DNA from: Taenia hydatigena
Taxonomy: Eukaryota > Platyhelminthes > Cestoda > Cyclophyllidea > Taeniidae
DNA: 64,000 nt
Reading direction: 5' to 3'
Assembly: GCA_036345935.2 (NCBI GenBank)
Contig: JADWOT020001688.1
Location: 1 to 64,000 of the forward strand
Both the position numbers and the translations under genes were made by a program. Below the pieces are notes generated by a model. The model saw only the letters and a list, made by a program, of their open reading frames with translations. It had not been told where the DNA came from and did not search any database. Positions within the stretch are counted from its first letter, which is position 1; each line of letters starts with the position of its first letter. Shown here piece after piece: positions 11,690 to 23,929 of the stretch.

Positions 11690-13730
11690 CTGGATAATGC
11701 ATCATACATAAAGGTAGTGATTTAAGTGTGGAATTGACCGTTTAGAGGTAAAGCAAAGAAAGATTGGGTTAAAAAATGGGAATGCATCTCAAATACATGC
11801 AGTTATTAGAGTCACAACATCCACAAGCACGTCACTGTCATCACCATAATGAGGCGTTACGAATTCGGACTTGATCCTAAGTTGTCTGGACTAAAGTGCT
11901 GACTACACAAACTATTCAGGCCCAGGAGACAAGGAAGAACAGTCATGTCAATCAGAGGTGTGCCGTGGCTTGTTTAATTTTATTCAATTCCTTTTCCTTT
12001 GTAGATAAGAGTAAACGCTGCCTGACATGAATTCCCCTTGCAATTAGCTGTTCTCTGAAAGACAGCACAAGCATTTTTGCTGAGCCACCAACATTTGGTA
12101 AAATTCTTGCGTGCGGCTTCATCAATCTGCTCAGTAGTCGAGTAACTTCCTGCGCTCTCATCGCAAAAAAGAACGAAAGGAGCAACAGATATGCATGAAA
12201 GAGCACAACACAATAAACTTGTATGCAATCACTTGCTTGAATGAGCTCAATCAAATCATGGCAAGTGGACTAACCAGCAGAATTTAGTTTTGTGAAAGCT
12301 TCATTGTTAATCAAGTTGGAATTAAAACAAAAAGACAGTGAATTGCTGGAATAGAACTTTAACAAATCAGGCATGTATAGATGTTGAATTGGTCGTAGCA
12401 TCACGGAATTTCATTTTACTTTTTGAATCAAGATGTCTTCGATGGCGTCAATGAGCTGTTACAAGGGAGTGTTAAGTCTGGCATTCTTAAATGCAATGAT
12501 TGCTAAGTTCCTTATGCGCTTAAAGGCGATGAATGCTTAGCTCTTGCATACAGCCCTCTTTTAAATTTTATGAGGTCTTTCATGGGCAAGGGAGTAAAAT
12601 CCTCACACAGTAGCCGGACCTCTTCAACTCCACAACCCTAGTGCTAAGTTTAGGTAGCAATTTACCCGAAAATAAAGCTGTGGCTACAAGGCAAAGGGCA
12701 ATGACGTGGAAGCCAGTTAAAGTAATTCTATTTCGATCATCTAAAATATTTGTCCTACTTAAGTTTGTTAGTAACGCGATAGGAAAATAAAATCTTTAAA
12801 AGGCAATATTTTGCGTAATTAATCCACCGCTTGGACAATTAGCTAGCAAATTATACTGTAGATACGAATACTCAACAGGCGAGTAAAATAATGACCATCT
12901 TACTAGCATTTGATTCAAGCGCGGCCTAATTGGATCCCTGCCTTGGCGAATTTCTTGTTTCCTCAAATTACTTCGGAAAAGGAAAATGCAACATCAGCCA
13001 CGTCCGCAAATCTTTCCTCGGATAGAATCCCTAGTACCACAGCCTTGCTTTTCATTTGTTTGTTTTTAGACTGAGACTGAAGTTCGAGTCTTCAAACACA
13101 ATACAGTGCCATGAAACAAATTTTAGTAGCGAACTGTAAATAAACCATGCGAAATCATTGTTATGAATGCGAGGAACTAACGCATTTGAGTGATCATTAA
13201 GACAGCATGTAAATCCAAGCTAAAATTAAAACTGTTAATGATAAAATAAAAAAACGAGGAGAAAACAGGGCACAAAGTGGACGCCCGTCAGTGTTATCAT
13301 CGTAAGATAAATTTGGAGGCTTAGATCCTATAGGAAGATTGGAGTAGAGGAGTAGGCTGTTGGCAAAAGTACATGAGAAATGTTGATTCCATTTTAACAG
13401 CCACAATCACGACTTAAACAGATGCTCACAGACCAGGAGGACATGACTAACCTTCGGGTCTTCTGGAAGGTAGTTGTGGGTATCCGAAATCTCACTGGCC
13501 CTGAGCAACAATGGAATCATCGTCAAGCATATGTACACCTTTCTTCAATTTCTGTTTGCCACATCTACACACACGTCGTACAAAGCACATGCGTATTGAA
13601 TAGGCTGCATCTGCTAAGAAGTGGTCTTCTCTTCAAGTCCACTGCTAAAACATCATAATTTGTCACCGTCTACGCACAACGAATGCTATTACCATATTCA
13701 CCGCTAGGGTCTCGGATGGGCAACGGTATT
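11690..13730 (+). repeat. Repeat R2, copy 2
   Basis: This is a direct repeat of 13,840-16,210. Matching landmarks are GTGATTTAAGTGTGGAATTGACC (11.72 kb) with GTAATTTAAGTGCAGAATTGACAG (13.86 kb); CACAACATCCACAAGCAC with CACAGCATCCGCAAACAC; the GGCCTAATTGGAT region (12.92 kb) with GTCTAATTGTTTACC (15.73 kb); and CACACACGTCGTACAAAG (13.57 kb) with CACACACGTCGTGCAAAG (16.09 kb). No transposon protein was recognised. Open frames inside it are short and not shared with copy 3. Confidence 0.7.
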
Positions 13731-13839
13731 CATAGCTCGTAAGGGTTTCTCATCTTCGCTGTCTTAAAGACGACAAGGGACGACGGTCACTTAGTCTCAA
13801 ATCTATGAGTGCGTGTTTGTGGATTTATGACCGAATAGT

Positions 13840-16210
13840 TGCACCATGAACAAGGACAGTAATTTAAGTGCAGAATTGACAGTCTGGAGGTTCCCTGTGA
13901 TGTCATCAAAGTCACAGCATCCGCAAACACTTCCTTGTTACCAGCATGCAATAAGTAATGAGGCATAAGTAATGGCATAAAAACTTTAAACCCAGGAGTC
14001 AGGGAAACGTAATCGTGCTAATGTGAGATGTGTTATAGCTAGCTTGATCTTATTCATTCCTTAGCCTTATGCAGGCAAGAGTAAGGGTCGTTGGAGATGA
14101 GCTGTGTAACTGTTTCCTGTAAGACCTTATCGGTTTGAAGAGTTTTCGTCGTAAGCTTTCCACTCCATTAAAGCGCTATAAGCATTTTTTGTTTAAACTG
14201 AGCATAGAGGTAATGTTAGGCGTATTTTACTTTGCATTTTAAAAAATACTTCCAAGGAATCGGTTTGCTGTTGTAACTAAGCGCCTTTCAGGATCACTGT
14301 ACATCTGCCATCAGCAACCTCTTAAATCCACTGTAGCCTAAAGGATATTTGTGGCGAAATATGCCTACAAATGAGCGAACGAATAAAAGAGGAGTCCTCC
14401 TTAAGTAGGCTATTAATGATATTTGCATTTGGCGTATTAAATAACTTAGGATTAATGCAAGTAGTACAAGAGACACCATTGGCGGAATTATGTTATAGCT
14501 GTCAAAGTAGAGTGAGTCTGAGAGGACCTCAACGGGCCATAAAAGGGAAACGCTGAGCTGAGCATTCACAGACATAGTGCAATGAATGCCGAACCCCTTG
14601 TAAACGGTACATATCCTAACTTCTGTGAGGCTTTCATTACCAACAAGGTAAAATGTTTAACCTGGGAAAAAAAGCTTTGATTGAGGAAAGAAAATCAAAC
14701 TTATGTAGCAGCTTCCTTTTAAAACAATCGCACCCATATTTCAGGTTGTGACTTACTGGGATACAAAATTGTAATGAAAATGCTGAATAGTACGAGCATA
14801 CCTACTTTGGATAGCTAGCCCTACTCTGATGTTAAAATTGAGATGTTCTGCGTCACTTGTTTCCATTGCTTGAATGTCTCTTTGACTAAAGTGCTTAGTC
14901 TTCATTGCATGTACTAATTGGAAGTCGGATTTTTTGATAACTCAGCATTGCAACCAAACCCTTTAAGCCGCTCGACTACCAGCCTTTGATCGCTAGGCGA
15001 GTAAGGCTGGCTTAATGTTAAATTACAGGATCTTACGGAGGACAGGTAGAATTCTGTGACGTTGTAGAATCACAGGTTTTACGTTGAATCTGAGCCTCTG
15101 GAAAACGGTCCTGCACGTTGATTGTTTTGAAATGACTTAGAAGGGTAGACACGAAATATCAAGACTTGAATACGTAATGATGGACGCATTACCGTCTTTG
15201 AAGTATTTAGGCTATTTATTGCTACCGAACAACTTAATTAAGCACCGCGATTAAAGTACTACAGTTATTCCACGCTGCCATCTCGACTAATGATATGAAA
15301 GCCAGGTCTATCCAAAATCAAAGATGCACAAGAGCAGCAGCTCACCTCAGAGACCCGCCATTGCATTTGTACTTGCAAAATTAAGGCCACACCTGAATGT
15401 TTCTTGCAATAATCGGGCCTCGGCATGTGCTCAATGTAGCCTCCTCACCAAAATATGAATATTACCTAAGAGTTCATCCCAGAAAGCAAGCTGCGGTCAC
15501 AAAGTAGAAAGCAACGATGTGGAAATCATTTACTGCTTGGGATAGGCAACACTTATCATCTAGAAATGCTGGAACTGCTCAAGTTCGTTAGTAGGACTTT
15601 AGGTGAATAAAAACTCAGGTTAATGTCAACCCTCTCCCTGTAAAACTCATACTCGATCAATTAGGCGGCAATTTTTACTGCAGATACGATCCCCAACATG
15701 CGTATAAAACAGCGACAATTCAACCAGCAATTGGTCTAATTGTTTACCGGCTGGATTCTTACCTTAGCAAGATTTCTTATTTTCTCAAATTATTTTGAGG
15801 AAGGAGAATCCAATATCTCACATGCGCGCAGACCCTAGATTGGTAGGACTCTCTACTCCACTGTTTACTTTCCATCATCTTGTTTTAAAAGAAAACAAAA
15901 AGACGAGAATTCAAGCATCATGCCATGCAGAGAAACCACATGTTACAGACTAACTGCAGATGAAGAGAGCACAAAATCATTGCAATGCACTCGAAAACCA
16001 AATCGACTGCAAAAACAACGGTGGAACTTTAGTCAGTCATACACATACGCGTACCGTTATTGAAGTTTTGTTTGTCTTACTCACTCGCACACACGTCGTG
16101 CAAAGGATATGCGCGTTGATCCAAGTCAGCTGGCAAGAATATCATAACTCCTTGCCATCTGTGCACTACAAATACTATTGTCACATTCACCACTGGGGTC
16201 TCAGTGTGGT
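13840..16210 (+). repeat. Repeat R2, copy 3
   Basis: The second member of the adjacent direct pair; see the landmarks under copy 2. The unit is a few hundred bases longer than copy 2, so insertions or deletions separate them. A partial copy lies at 7.9-8.1 kb. Confidence 0.7.
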
Positions 16211-17690
16211 GTAAAGGCCACGTTTTTGCTGCCCATTCAGTGGCAAAGGAACACATCCAATTATTCCCAAATCTACTGCACTTTTAATCAATTACGATGT
16301 TTCCTACCCCACATAATCCGTTTAGATGTCAAATGAATTGACGCAGTCAGTCTAAAGTAGCTAAGGACCCTCTCTGCAGATGTATATTCTAGATAGGGCT
16401 TACGAAACAGTTCCGCTACTACAGTGCTTGAGTATGCAGAGATGCATGGTTATTCGTACAGTAATGAAGTGGTTGACTGTGCACTTATGCAATCAGTAAG
16501 AAATAAACTTCAAACAGAAGAGGCGTTCCACTAAAGAGCCAAAATGAACAAATTGAACTGATTGGCTATCAAATGATGCTCTGCGAGGTGACATCAACTT
16601 CCAAGCGCAGATCCCATTTGCATCGCGTTAAATGGTAGTATCTGAAATAATAACTATTTCATTTATAATCTCCTTCTGAAGGGACCACCACAACCACTCT
16701 CTGTCTAGAGGCCTGTTTGTGCATCTTTCCCACCTCATCTATTTCCTTTCTTTGATTTCGTTACTAGATGGTTTCATTGATCTACCGGTTGCGAGAATGG
16801 AATCATGTCAGCCTGGCATTATAAAAGCGACCAGCAGAACTTCCAATCAACTGACTTTGAGCAGGCCTGCTATCAAAGCCACACTCGGTTAAACATGCAC
16901 TTGTCGTAGAGTTTTGCCACCTAACAAGTCTAATTTATCTATTCCACTTTATGCGGTGCCAGCGAGAGTGACTGCTTACTCATGTGATCTCACTGCAAAG
17001 TATTCGCAGGCAAATGCTGTTGTCATATTCTGCCTGCTGCTTTACGTCCTTTTTAAAACTTTATGAAAGCCCAACTACTATTAACGCCAGCTGATAGCGA
17101 TTTTATTTGTTGCAGAGTACAGAACACCTACAGATATAGGGCTTCTTGATTCCTCTTCTGTCTCCTTAAAAGCATGCAAAACTAAAGAAGTCTTCGACAG
17201 CTAAGACGCTGTTACGCTGATGTAAGGTGAACTGCCTATCACGATGGCGGCAGTAAATACACATGGAACGAGAATTATGATAGAAGCCACTTATATTTTC
17301 CGTATATGAATCATAACTTTGTAAGTCTCACTTCAAAGTGTTCCTCTTCAGGGCCGTAGGGGTCACTTCCCTAGTATCTTGCCAAAAGGAGTTTGTAGCG
17401 CGCCGTTTAAACAAGATGCATCAAATCTTCCAAGTTAGCCAAAGGAAATTGTGATATTGGTGTAGGTGTGCCATCCCACGAAGGACTCCCTTAGCAGTCC
17501 TTCACTCGGTTGCACAGTTTGCGAGGACTTCGGATGGCTCATAGATACATCGAGCTCTGTAGCCGGCAAACCATCATTGTTGGCATAACCGAGGTCAAAC
17601 GTCCTCACAAGTGGCAATGGATTGATGTCTGCATAAGACACGTTGACAATTACAAATGTCGGCAGGCAAACTTTCCAATGAGTTATTTGA
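16211..17690. other. No gene seen upstream of the kinase-like frame
   Basis: No clear N-terminal kinase sequence (glycine loop, VAIK lysine) was found here in any frame. An open frame at 17,435-17,707 (minus) and another at 17,510-17,833 (plus) overlap and show no recognisable motif. Confidence 0.5.
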
Positions 17691-17754
17691 CCTTTGAGTC
17701 TCAGCAATCACATGAATTTCTCACCACGGTTAAATTTCCCACACCATCACCAGT

Positions 17755-18669
17755 TTGTTTCTCATCTCAACTGTTGGCCTCCTCAGTGAAAAGCATGCAA
17801 GATTTTACAACTGTGAGTTTAGCCGTGGTCTAGAGCATCTCCATGCCATGCACATCGTCTACTTGAACATTAAGCCCACCAATGTGCTTATTGTTGAATT
17901 GGGTCACACTTTCATTACTGACTTTGATCGTTCATACGACATGTCGAGAGGGGCGGGACCACCCAAGAAGACAGACTTCATTGGAACACACTTCTACATG
18001 GCACCTGAAATGAAGAAAAAAGTGGAAATCACGGCGATGGTGGACATCCGGAGCCTGGGCACTTTTGCCGCCTGTGTCATGTATGGTCATGCCACTGCTC
18101 AGGACTGGTTGCGCACGTGCCGTTTCATGACTGGCTGTTTACCAACCGTGTCCGTGCCTCTGCAAAAATTCTTCAAGGCTTGCCTCACACACAATCACAA
18201 CAAGCGTGTAGACATTGATGGTGTAAAGCGTCTTGAGTTCTTTATAAACGTCGGCTGGAAGGAAGTGGTGGCTTGCAAAATGAAACCACCGCACCAACCT
18301 TCCAAGCTTAAAACTTTGGCAGCCAAGGCGAAATATGGCCTCGACTCCAGCGACCCCATGCTACTTGCGGCTGTATCCGATAGGAACAAGCCACTGATCA
18401 GCAGACATCCTCGAGACACTCATGACAAGCATGGTGTGCGTCGTGTTGTGCCAGTCTCACCAAATTGCAAGGATCCAGCATGGGTTGGACTGACAGCCAA
18501 GAAGATTAATGAGCTGTTCGCCAATTTCGACTTCATCAATCCTCACCTCCTCCAATCATCCCGTGGTTCCAATGAGAAGCAGACTGTTGGTGTTGACAAA
18601 TTGGTGTGTTTCGAGCTAAGGCAGCATGAAGTGGATGATACTTCGTTTGCAATAGAGCATAACATGTGA
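17755..18669 (+). CDS. GRK2/3-like pseudokinase open frame, probable retrocopy fragment
   Basis: A 304-codon open frame, the longest in the window, resembles the C-lobe and AGC tail of beta-adrenergic-receptor-kinase-type GRKs. FYNCEFSRGLEHLH matches the alpha-E helix, and VYLNIKPTNVL is the catalytic loop (family: VYRDLKPANIL). TDFD replaces the metal-binding DLG, and GTHFYMAPE matches the GTHGYMAPE typical of GRK2/3. DIRSLG matches DWFSLG, and KMKPP with SDRNKPLI follows the AGC tail. The catalytic Asp is Asn (residue 38, base 17,866), so phosphotransfer is unlikely. The frame opens without an ATG at 17,755; the first Met is residue 32 (17,848). An HHH triad expected just upstream lies in another frame (17,742-17,750), so a frameshift precedes it. 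The N-lobe, RGS and PH domains are missing, and the last ~80 residues look unrelated. No introns interrupt it. AATAAA occurs at 18,860. Expression is unknown. Confidence 0.7.
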   Translation: MFLISTVGLLSEKHARFYNCEFSRGLEHLHAMHIVYLNIKPTNVLIVELGHTFITDFDRSYDMSRGAGPPKKTDFIGTHFYMAPEMKKKVEITAMVDIRSLGTFAACVMYGHATAQDWLRTCRFMTGCLPTVSVPLQKFFKACLTHNHNKRVDIDGVKRLEFFINVGWKEVVACKMKPPHQPSKLKTLAAKAKYGLDSSDPMLLAAVSDRNKPLISRHPRDTHDKHGVRRVVPVSPNCKDPAWVGLTAKKINELFANFDFINPHLLQSSRGSNEKQTVGVDKLVCFELRQHEVDDTSFAIEHNM

Positions 18670-21600
18670 CTTATAGTAGATCTCTATTTGTTGTGTCGGT
18701 GTGCAGGAAGAGTCTCTCATTTGGGAAAGCAAAACGACTGCTTAATCAATCAACCGCTAACTCAGGCTCAAGAAATCGGTCAGCTACATTTTATCCCCAA
18801 CCAACGTAGCAGTTTTCGACTTTAGTTTTTGTGTTGATGGCAGTGCCCTGTTTGGCTGTAATAAACACTTATATGTTGATAAGGAGCCTTTCGTACCTTA
18901 TTGAACAGCTATTGTATGTGGAGAAGCAAAACAAATATCAGAGAAGCCTAATTTTAGGTTCTTATGATCAGGAGATCACCTTGAAAACTATCGCAAAGGC
19001 TTTTTTCTTTTAGCAACACCGAATGCCTTCATAGATTGGTCTTCTTTTTTCATCGTTCGAGCATCGTCTCAATATGATGGTCGATAGTCGCCAATGATGA
19101 TCTGCACCATGACTTAAGACAGCCCAGTCAGCAGTCAGCATGAATCTGACAATATCTGCCGGCATTTGATTAAATGCTGGTTTCCACTCCCTTCTATTAA
19201 TTTAAGCGGTCTGTAAGCCAGATTCCAAGCGACCTCTGTTATACCGATTGTGGTAGCCATCACTGGACAGCCATGCATTGAAGATCCCATTCATTTACAT
19301 ACGAATGTAAAATGTGGTTTGGGTTTGCGACAGAAGATTAAAGCAGTGATTGAATCTCTGCACGTTTTACAGTCTCCTCTATGTTGGTTGACTAGGCAGA
19401 TACGAATCGCACGCCAAGTCGGATCCGCATTCTCGGTTTGTCAATGCTCCATCACCAACTTTTGAACCAATAAATAGATTGATCGTGGATCCAGCACCCA
19501 AGAGCCAGAGAAGGACTTTGCTGTAAGGGCAAAGAGAGTAGCACTCTTGGTCTTCACACACACTAAAGCGTGATAGAGCTAAAAAACTGTAAAAGCAGCA
19601 CAAACTTGCATCGACCTTTGCTGGTGAAACAGAGTCCTGGATAGCCTAAACCAAATCCAATCAAAAGTGTTTGCAGGCTGCGAATTTGGATTCCTTAAAA
19701 AGGATTCAAGGTCTATTTATTTGCCCATGCAGAAGGTGCGTATAATGCGCTGTCAAGTGACGCATATGGAGGCGTGCTCTCATTAGCATAACAATAGTAC
19801 TGATGGGGAATTTAGTCGATGGCATAAATTGCTACAAGCAGAAAGGAGATTGGTGGTAGTTGTGTAACAAATATAAACTGTTTTGTGCAAGTAATGTGCT
19901 ATATATAAACTGTTATATAATTTTAACAAAGTTTATCGCATAGGGCAAGATGAAGTGAGAAGAGATTTAATGGCAAGGCTTTGAGAGCCAGCAACTCTGA
20001 AGGAGGACCTGTGAGTGTCAACGTTTTTGGTTCTTGCCTTGTATGGTGAGTATCGATGCAGCTTAGGTTGAGTCTAAGAGCTGAAAGTATTTGGCTGGCT
20101 CTGCGAGGGCTCAGAAGACGCAAAGGAGGATTTGGGTTCGGGCAGGGGACTCGCTGTTAAATGATTTTGGAGGTGCTCGGCTTGCTCTGAGACAAAAGGG
20201 GTGGAAATAGTGTTCTGTGCTGCGATGTGCTGCTCGAACCTTTGCTTTACTAGGCTACGTTACATTATCGTCGACGCTGTACTCCGCCATTATGAATAGG
20301 AAGATGAGAGGGAGTAGACCAAACGTAGGTAGCAGTCGAGCATACTAGGTAGTAGAATGCGCAGAAGTTCGTGCGTTACTTGTATTTGTGCGCCCTGTCC
20401 TGAGAGAATAGGCATATGTTTATTTTGATGAAAAATAATGACGGATTTTGTAAAGGAAACACTTGATGCAGCCTTTGTCTTGTAGAACTAATATTATTAC
20501 GCCTTACTGTGCGGATTTTGTAGCAGTGGCAACCTGAATCGCTCGTATGTTTGACTATCGTTTGGCTGCCTTGATTTTAGTAGCATAGATGTCTATCTCG
20601 ACAGCTTTATAGCGACTTTGTTTCGCATGCAGTTCTGCTAACAACCCTTGTCTGATGTATGGTACTTTGCGTACTGTCGTTTGATTTCTGCTGATAACCG
20701 AAAGCTAAAATAATCTGTTTGATTTTGGTGCATGCGCGATTCAGTCACAGGCTGTTTTCTTTATAATAGTGTTACTAAAATGGACTTTGGACTAGATAAA
20801 TAGTTGGGCAGGCAAATAGCTTTACTAAGGCCGCTAATGTGGACAGTTACTCATTTTATCCCCCAGTCTGGTCAAAAGATGCCGGCTTTCGCCAACAGAA
20901 AACTTCAAGCTTTGTCAAAATCCATTTGCACTACATTATTAGCAGTTAAGACGCTGACATTAATGTTCTTGCGTGCGACGTCACTAACAGGCCAGTTCTA
21001 TTTTGAAGCTTTACAAATTCTGAATGTTTTGTAGAGACGGTCGGGTGAAGACTTTCATGTCGGGTTCATGGGCTTAAAGGTTTTGTCGACGTGACTCAAG
21101 TTTTGAGTATTTAAAAGCGCAATTCCAACACGGTAGCAATTACACTTTATTCAAGAAATTTATGCAAAGTCTACAGCACCAGAGATGGAATTTGATTTGT
21201 TGATTACAGGTTTAAGTGTTTTCAATGTGGCCTCTTAGCTACACTTTGAATAAAATAATGAATTTGCACTAACAGTGAAAATAGATCACCTTAGATCGGT
21301 TTACAACGATTGAGGTGGACCAACTTTACTGGCGAATACTCACAATCAATAGTTTCGTACCTGCTTTAGTCGCACTTTGAAACTGCAAGTATGCTTCATT
21401 CCAGTGACATCGCTGCATTTGCTAAAATGAATCCACAATCTCCACTGACTAGGCGCTGTACATGCTTGTTCAAATGCGCTTTTTGGCGAGAAGCGGAAGG
21501 AAGTGCTGAAGTATCTTTTTAAGTACCTCCTAGTGTACTCAAGAACGTTAGCAGGCATAGCCGTTGGCGTCACACACTTCAATCATTAATTTCTTCCGTT

Positions 21601-23127
21601 TGCGTCTTTACATGACTGCTTTCACGAATTCCAAAATGGGACTGTTACCGCTTTCACTTGTGATGGAAAATAGGTAACGAAAGAGACATTTGTTTAGCGA
21701 ATGAGCGTTGAAAATTGGCGCCATTCAGCATCTGTTTCGTCAAAGCTAAATCATTACCTTCTGGCAGCCCTGTCATTATTTGTGGAAATAACGCTGCAGT
21801 TATAACGGCTTTCTACAACCAACGCACTCTTATGCTCCAGGATAATTTACGAGGATGACACAATCGGTCATGTTCACTGGCGCGTATATCCCTGCATGGA
21901 TTATCTTTGGTTCCAGGCATCGCAATGCCATCACAGTTGCAATTTTAGTTTAAAAATGCGCTACGACGAATGTCCCTGAGTAATAATACCATCCAAATTG
22001 GAAGGCGATCAAACCAATAGCCAGGACTATTTTGACAAATGATAAATTTTTTATTATATAACTGAAGGACGAGATGACTTTCCTTGCCACATGTGCCATA
22101 CGGAGTTGCTAAATTTTAATACTGTAACCATCCTAACATTCGGGGGCTCCGTCCAAAACTTATTCTAATTATTAACTAGACATACCACCATCCGTCAACA
22201 CTTGTAAAGTCTCTAGGCCCTCTAATTTAGGGTTACATCTCGCAGCCCAGTTTCGTTGCATTCCGAAACTTTCTTCATGGTCTTAAATGACCTTCCCATC
22301 AAAGACATGCACAATCTGACCAACTGTTTGACCTCTTTGTCAACATCAGTGTCCATAGAATTCGGGTTCGCGATATTGCAAACACGTTAGGGAAGGTCAT
22401 GCTCCAGAATCCACTCCAAATTAAACCTTTGGCTTGGAAATGTCTCAGAGCAATGCTAATGTCGACATCAGTCTTGCTATTTACTTTATTTCTTGCATGT
22501 AAATGATCTCGCATGAAAATCGGGTCAGCAAAAGAACATGAATCTCATTTTAAGTGCTTTTTTTCACTTTTTGGGTGCATGCATTCACATCTGTAAACAT
22601 AAGAGAGTTCGGTATTGAAAAGTACTTATCCCTTGGCTAATGCCCTACGTTCATCCGCTTTTTCTTCATTTTGCAATGAAGCGTGCTAAATCGCCTCAAG
22701 TACTTTAGATGATCACCATGGGGTCAAGGTCTTTAACTTCGGCAATAATGATCCCCTTAGTGAAGGCTTAACTATATGCACCTCAAACTGTACCAGGCTC
22801 TTGTGATTGAACAACCGTTTCACAAAAAAATTTGCTCATAAATACACAAATATAGGCAAGAGACCTGCTTGAGTTTTATGGGTTCCCGTATTAAGTCAGC
22901 CCATCAGGCCGTAATTGGAGATATGAGATGCAGCGTTATGGAAATAATAGAGTAGTAGAAAACTTTTGAACGGCTTTTGATAGGGATTCATTAAAATAAT
23001 GTAAACAATTACAACTTACTGAACGATGGAGCTTGCTGCGCTCTAATCAAAATTACAGCTGGGTGCCTTTAGGTAATACATTAATGAGTGCTGTAATGCA
23101 GATGTTTTCAGCAGCATTTTTTAATGA
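18670..23127. other. No gene seen
   Basis: An AATAAA at 18,860-18,865 could serve the kinase-like frame. Otherwise only short open frames without motifs are present (for example 20,804-21,034 and 21,346-21,582), and I saw no match to the repeat families of this window. Confidence 0.5.
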
Positions 23128-23604
23128 CTACTGATGCCCACAAACAGAGGGACAAATCATCTGTGTTCGAGAGCAATAAATGTTTGACTCTTCCAGGAAT
23201 TCCACGATTCGAGACATCAGTGCTCTTTGGAGCCGCCGCTTCAGTGGAAAGCTGCTGGACAGTAGCTCTATGACCTTAAAAATAGCACGCTGAAGTAGGC
23301 CCCAAGGTTGCCCATCCAGCGGTTTTAGACTTATTCCATGCCATCTTAGAATTTGCAGCTCTTTCATCGCAAACAGCCTCCTAACACTTGCATTGGCAGG
23401 ATGTGTTGGTGGGGGTACAAATCGAAGGGTCGCTTCAATGGAAGCTGGGTGAATGTTGACTAAGAATGGTGACAAGATGCGGCTTTCCACTAAGCTAAGT
23501 AGCTGGAGATCTTCAATACTTACAAAGACGTATATCATGGATTGATCCTCACCATCAGACGAAGTGCGGTGCTCCCAACTGTACCTTAAACTAGCATTTT
23601 GCAC
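23128..23604 (-). CDS. Unrecognised open frame, possible exon
   Basis: About 158 codons are open on the minus strand, entered from the frame at 23,817-23,611 after a single TAA (23,613-23,611). The residues look helical, with leucine-rich stretches such as LQLLSLVESRILSPFL and LLQRAIFKVIELLSSSF. I do not recognise a family. An open frame of this length is within chance expectation for 64 kb in six frames, so it needs independent support. It lies directly downstream of a possible signal-anchor exon but in a different reading phase. Confidence 0.25.
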   Translation of the reverse strand: MQNASLRYSWEHRTSSDGEDQSMIYVFVSIEDLQLLSLVESRILSPFLVNIHPASIEATLRFVPPPTHPANASVRRLFAMKELQILRWHGISLKPLDGQPWGLLQRAIFKVIELLSSSFPLKRRLQRALMSRIVEFLEESNIYCSRTQMICPSVCGHQ

Positions 23605-23610
23605 TCCGAG

Positions 23611-23817
23611 TTACCAGAATTGACTGTTCTGGTGTGGTGGGGTCAGCAAAATGGGCAGCCGTTCAGACAGATACGCCTGTACTTGGAGGCATATGTAGTT
23701 TCTCAGTGGTGAACCATCCATGACAGTCGACTTTAAGCAAATCATTAAAATAGCCTGTAAATATGCATTCAGGGGCCACTGCTGCAGTTGGGAAGGACCA
23801 CTAACCTGCAGGGGCAC
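23611..23817 (-). CDS. Unrecognised open frame upstream of the 158-codon frame
   Basis: 68 codons in the same frame as the 23,604-23,128 frame, separated from it by one TAA. The TAA overlaps the donor-like sequence CTG|GTAACT, so the stop could be intronic; a decayed coding sequence is the alternative. It contains NAYLQAILMICL and LQVQAYLSERLPILL. It overlaps the donor end of the candidate signal-anchor exon in another frame, so not both can be right across the overlap. Confidence 0.2.
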   Translation of the reverse strand: MPLQVSGPSQLQQWPLNAYLQAILMICLKSTVMDGSPLRNYICLQVQAYLSERLPILLTPPHQNSQFW

Positions 23818-23929
23818 TACGGCCTACGTAGCTCCTCCGAAGCGGTAAGACATCATAGAAGATTACGTAGATGCAGCTGATGACAGCGAGTATCACAAAA
23901 ACCAATTTCCAGTTTTGAGACAATCTCAT
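23806..23929 (-). CDS. Candidate first coding exon with signal anchor
   Basis: On the minus strand ATG (23,929, context GAAATGA) starts MRLSQNWK, followed by the hydrophobic stretch LVFVILAVISCIYVIFY and then DVLPLRRSYVGRSAPA. It ends one base into a codon at a good splice donor, CAG|GTTAGT (donor GT at 23,805). A short basic cytoplasmic tail plus one hydrophobic segment near the N-terminus is the usual architecture of a type II (Golgi-type) membrane protein. That is inference from architecture only, and no catalytic domain was found downstream. One possible acceptor at about 23,754 (TTTACAG|GC) would open about 30 codons in phase before a stop. Confidence 0.35.
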
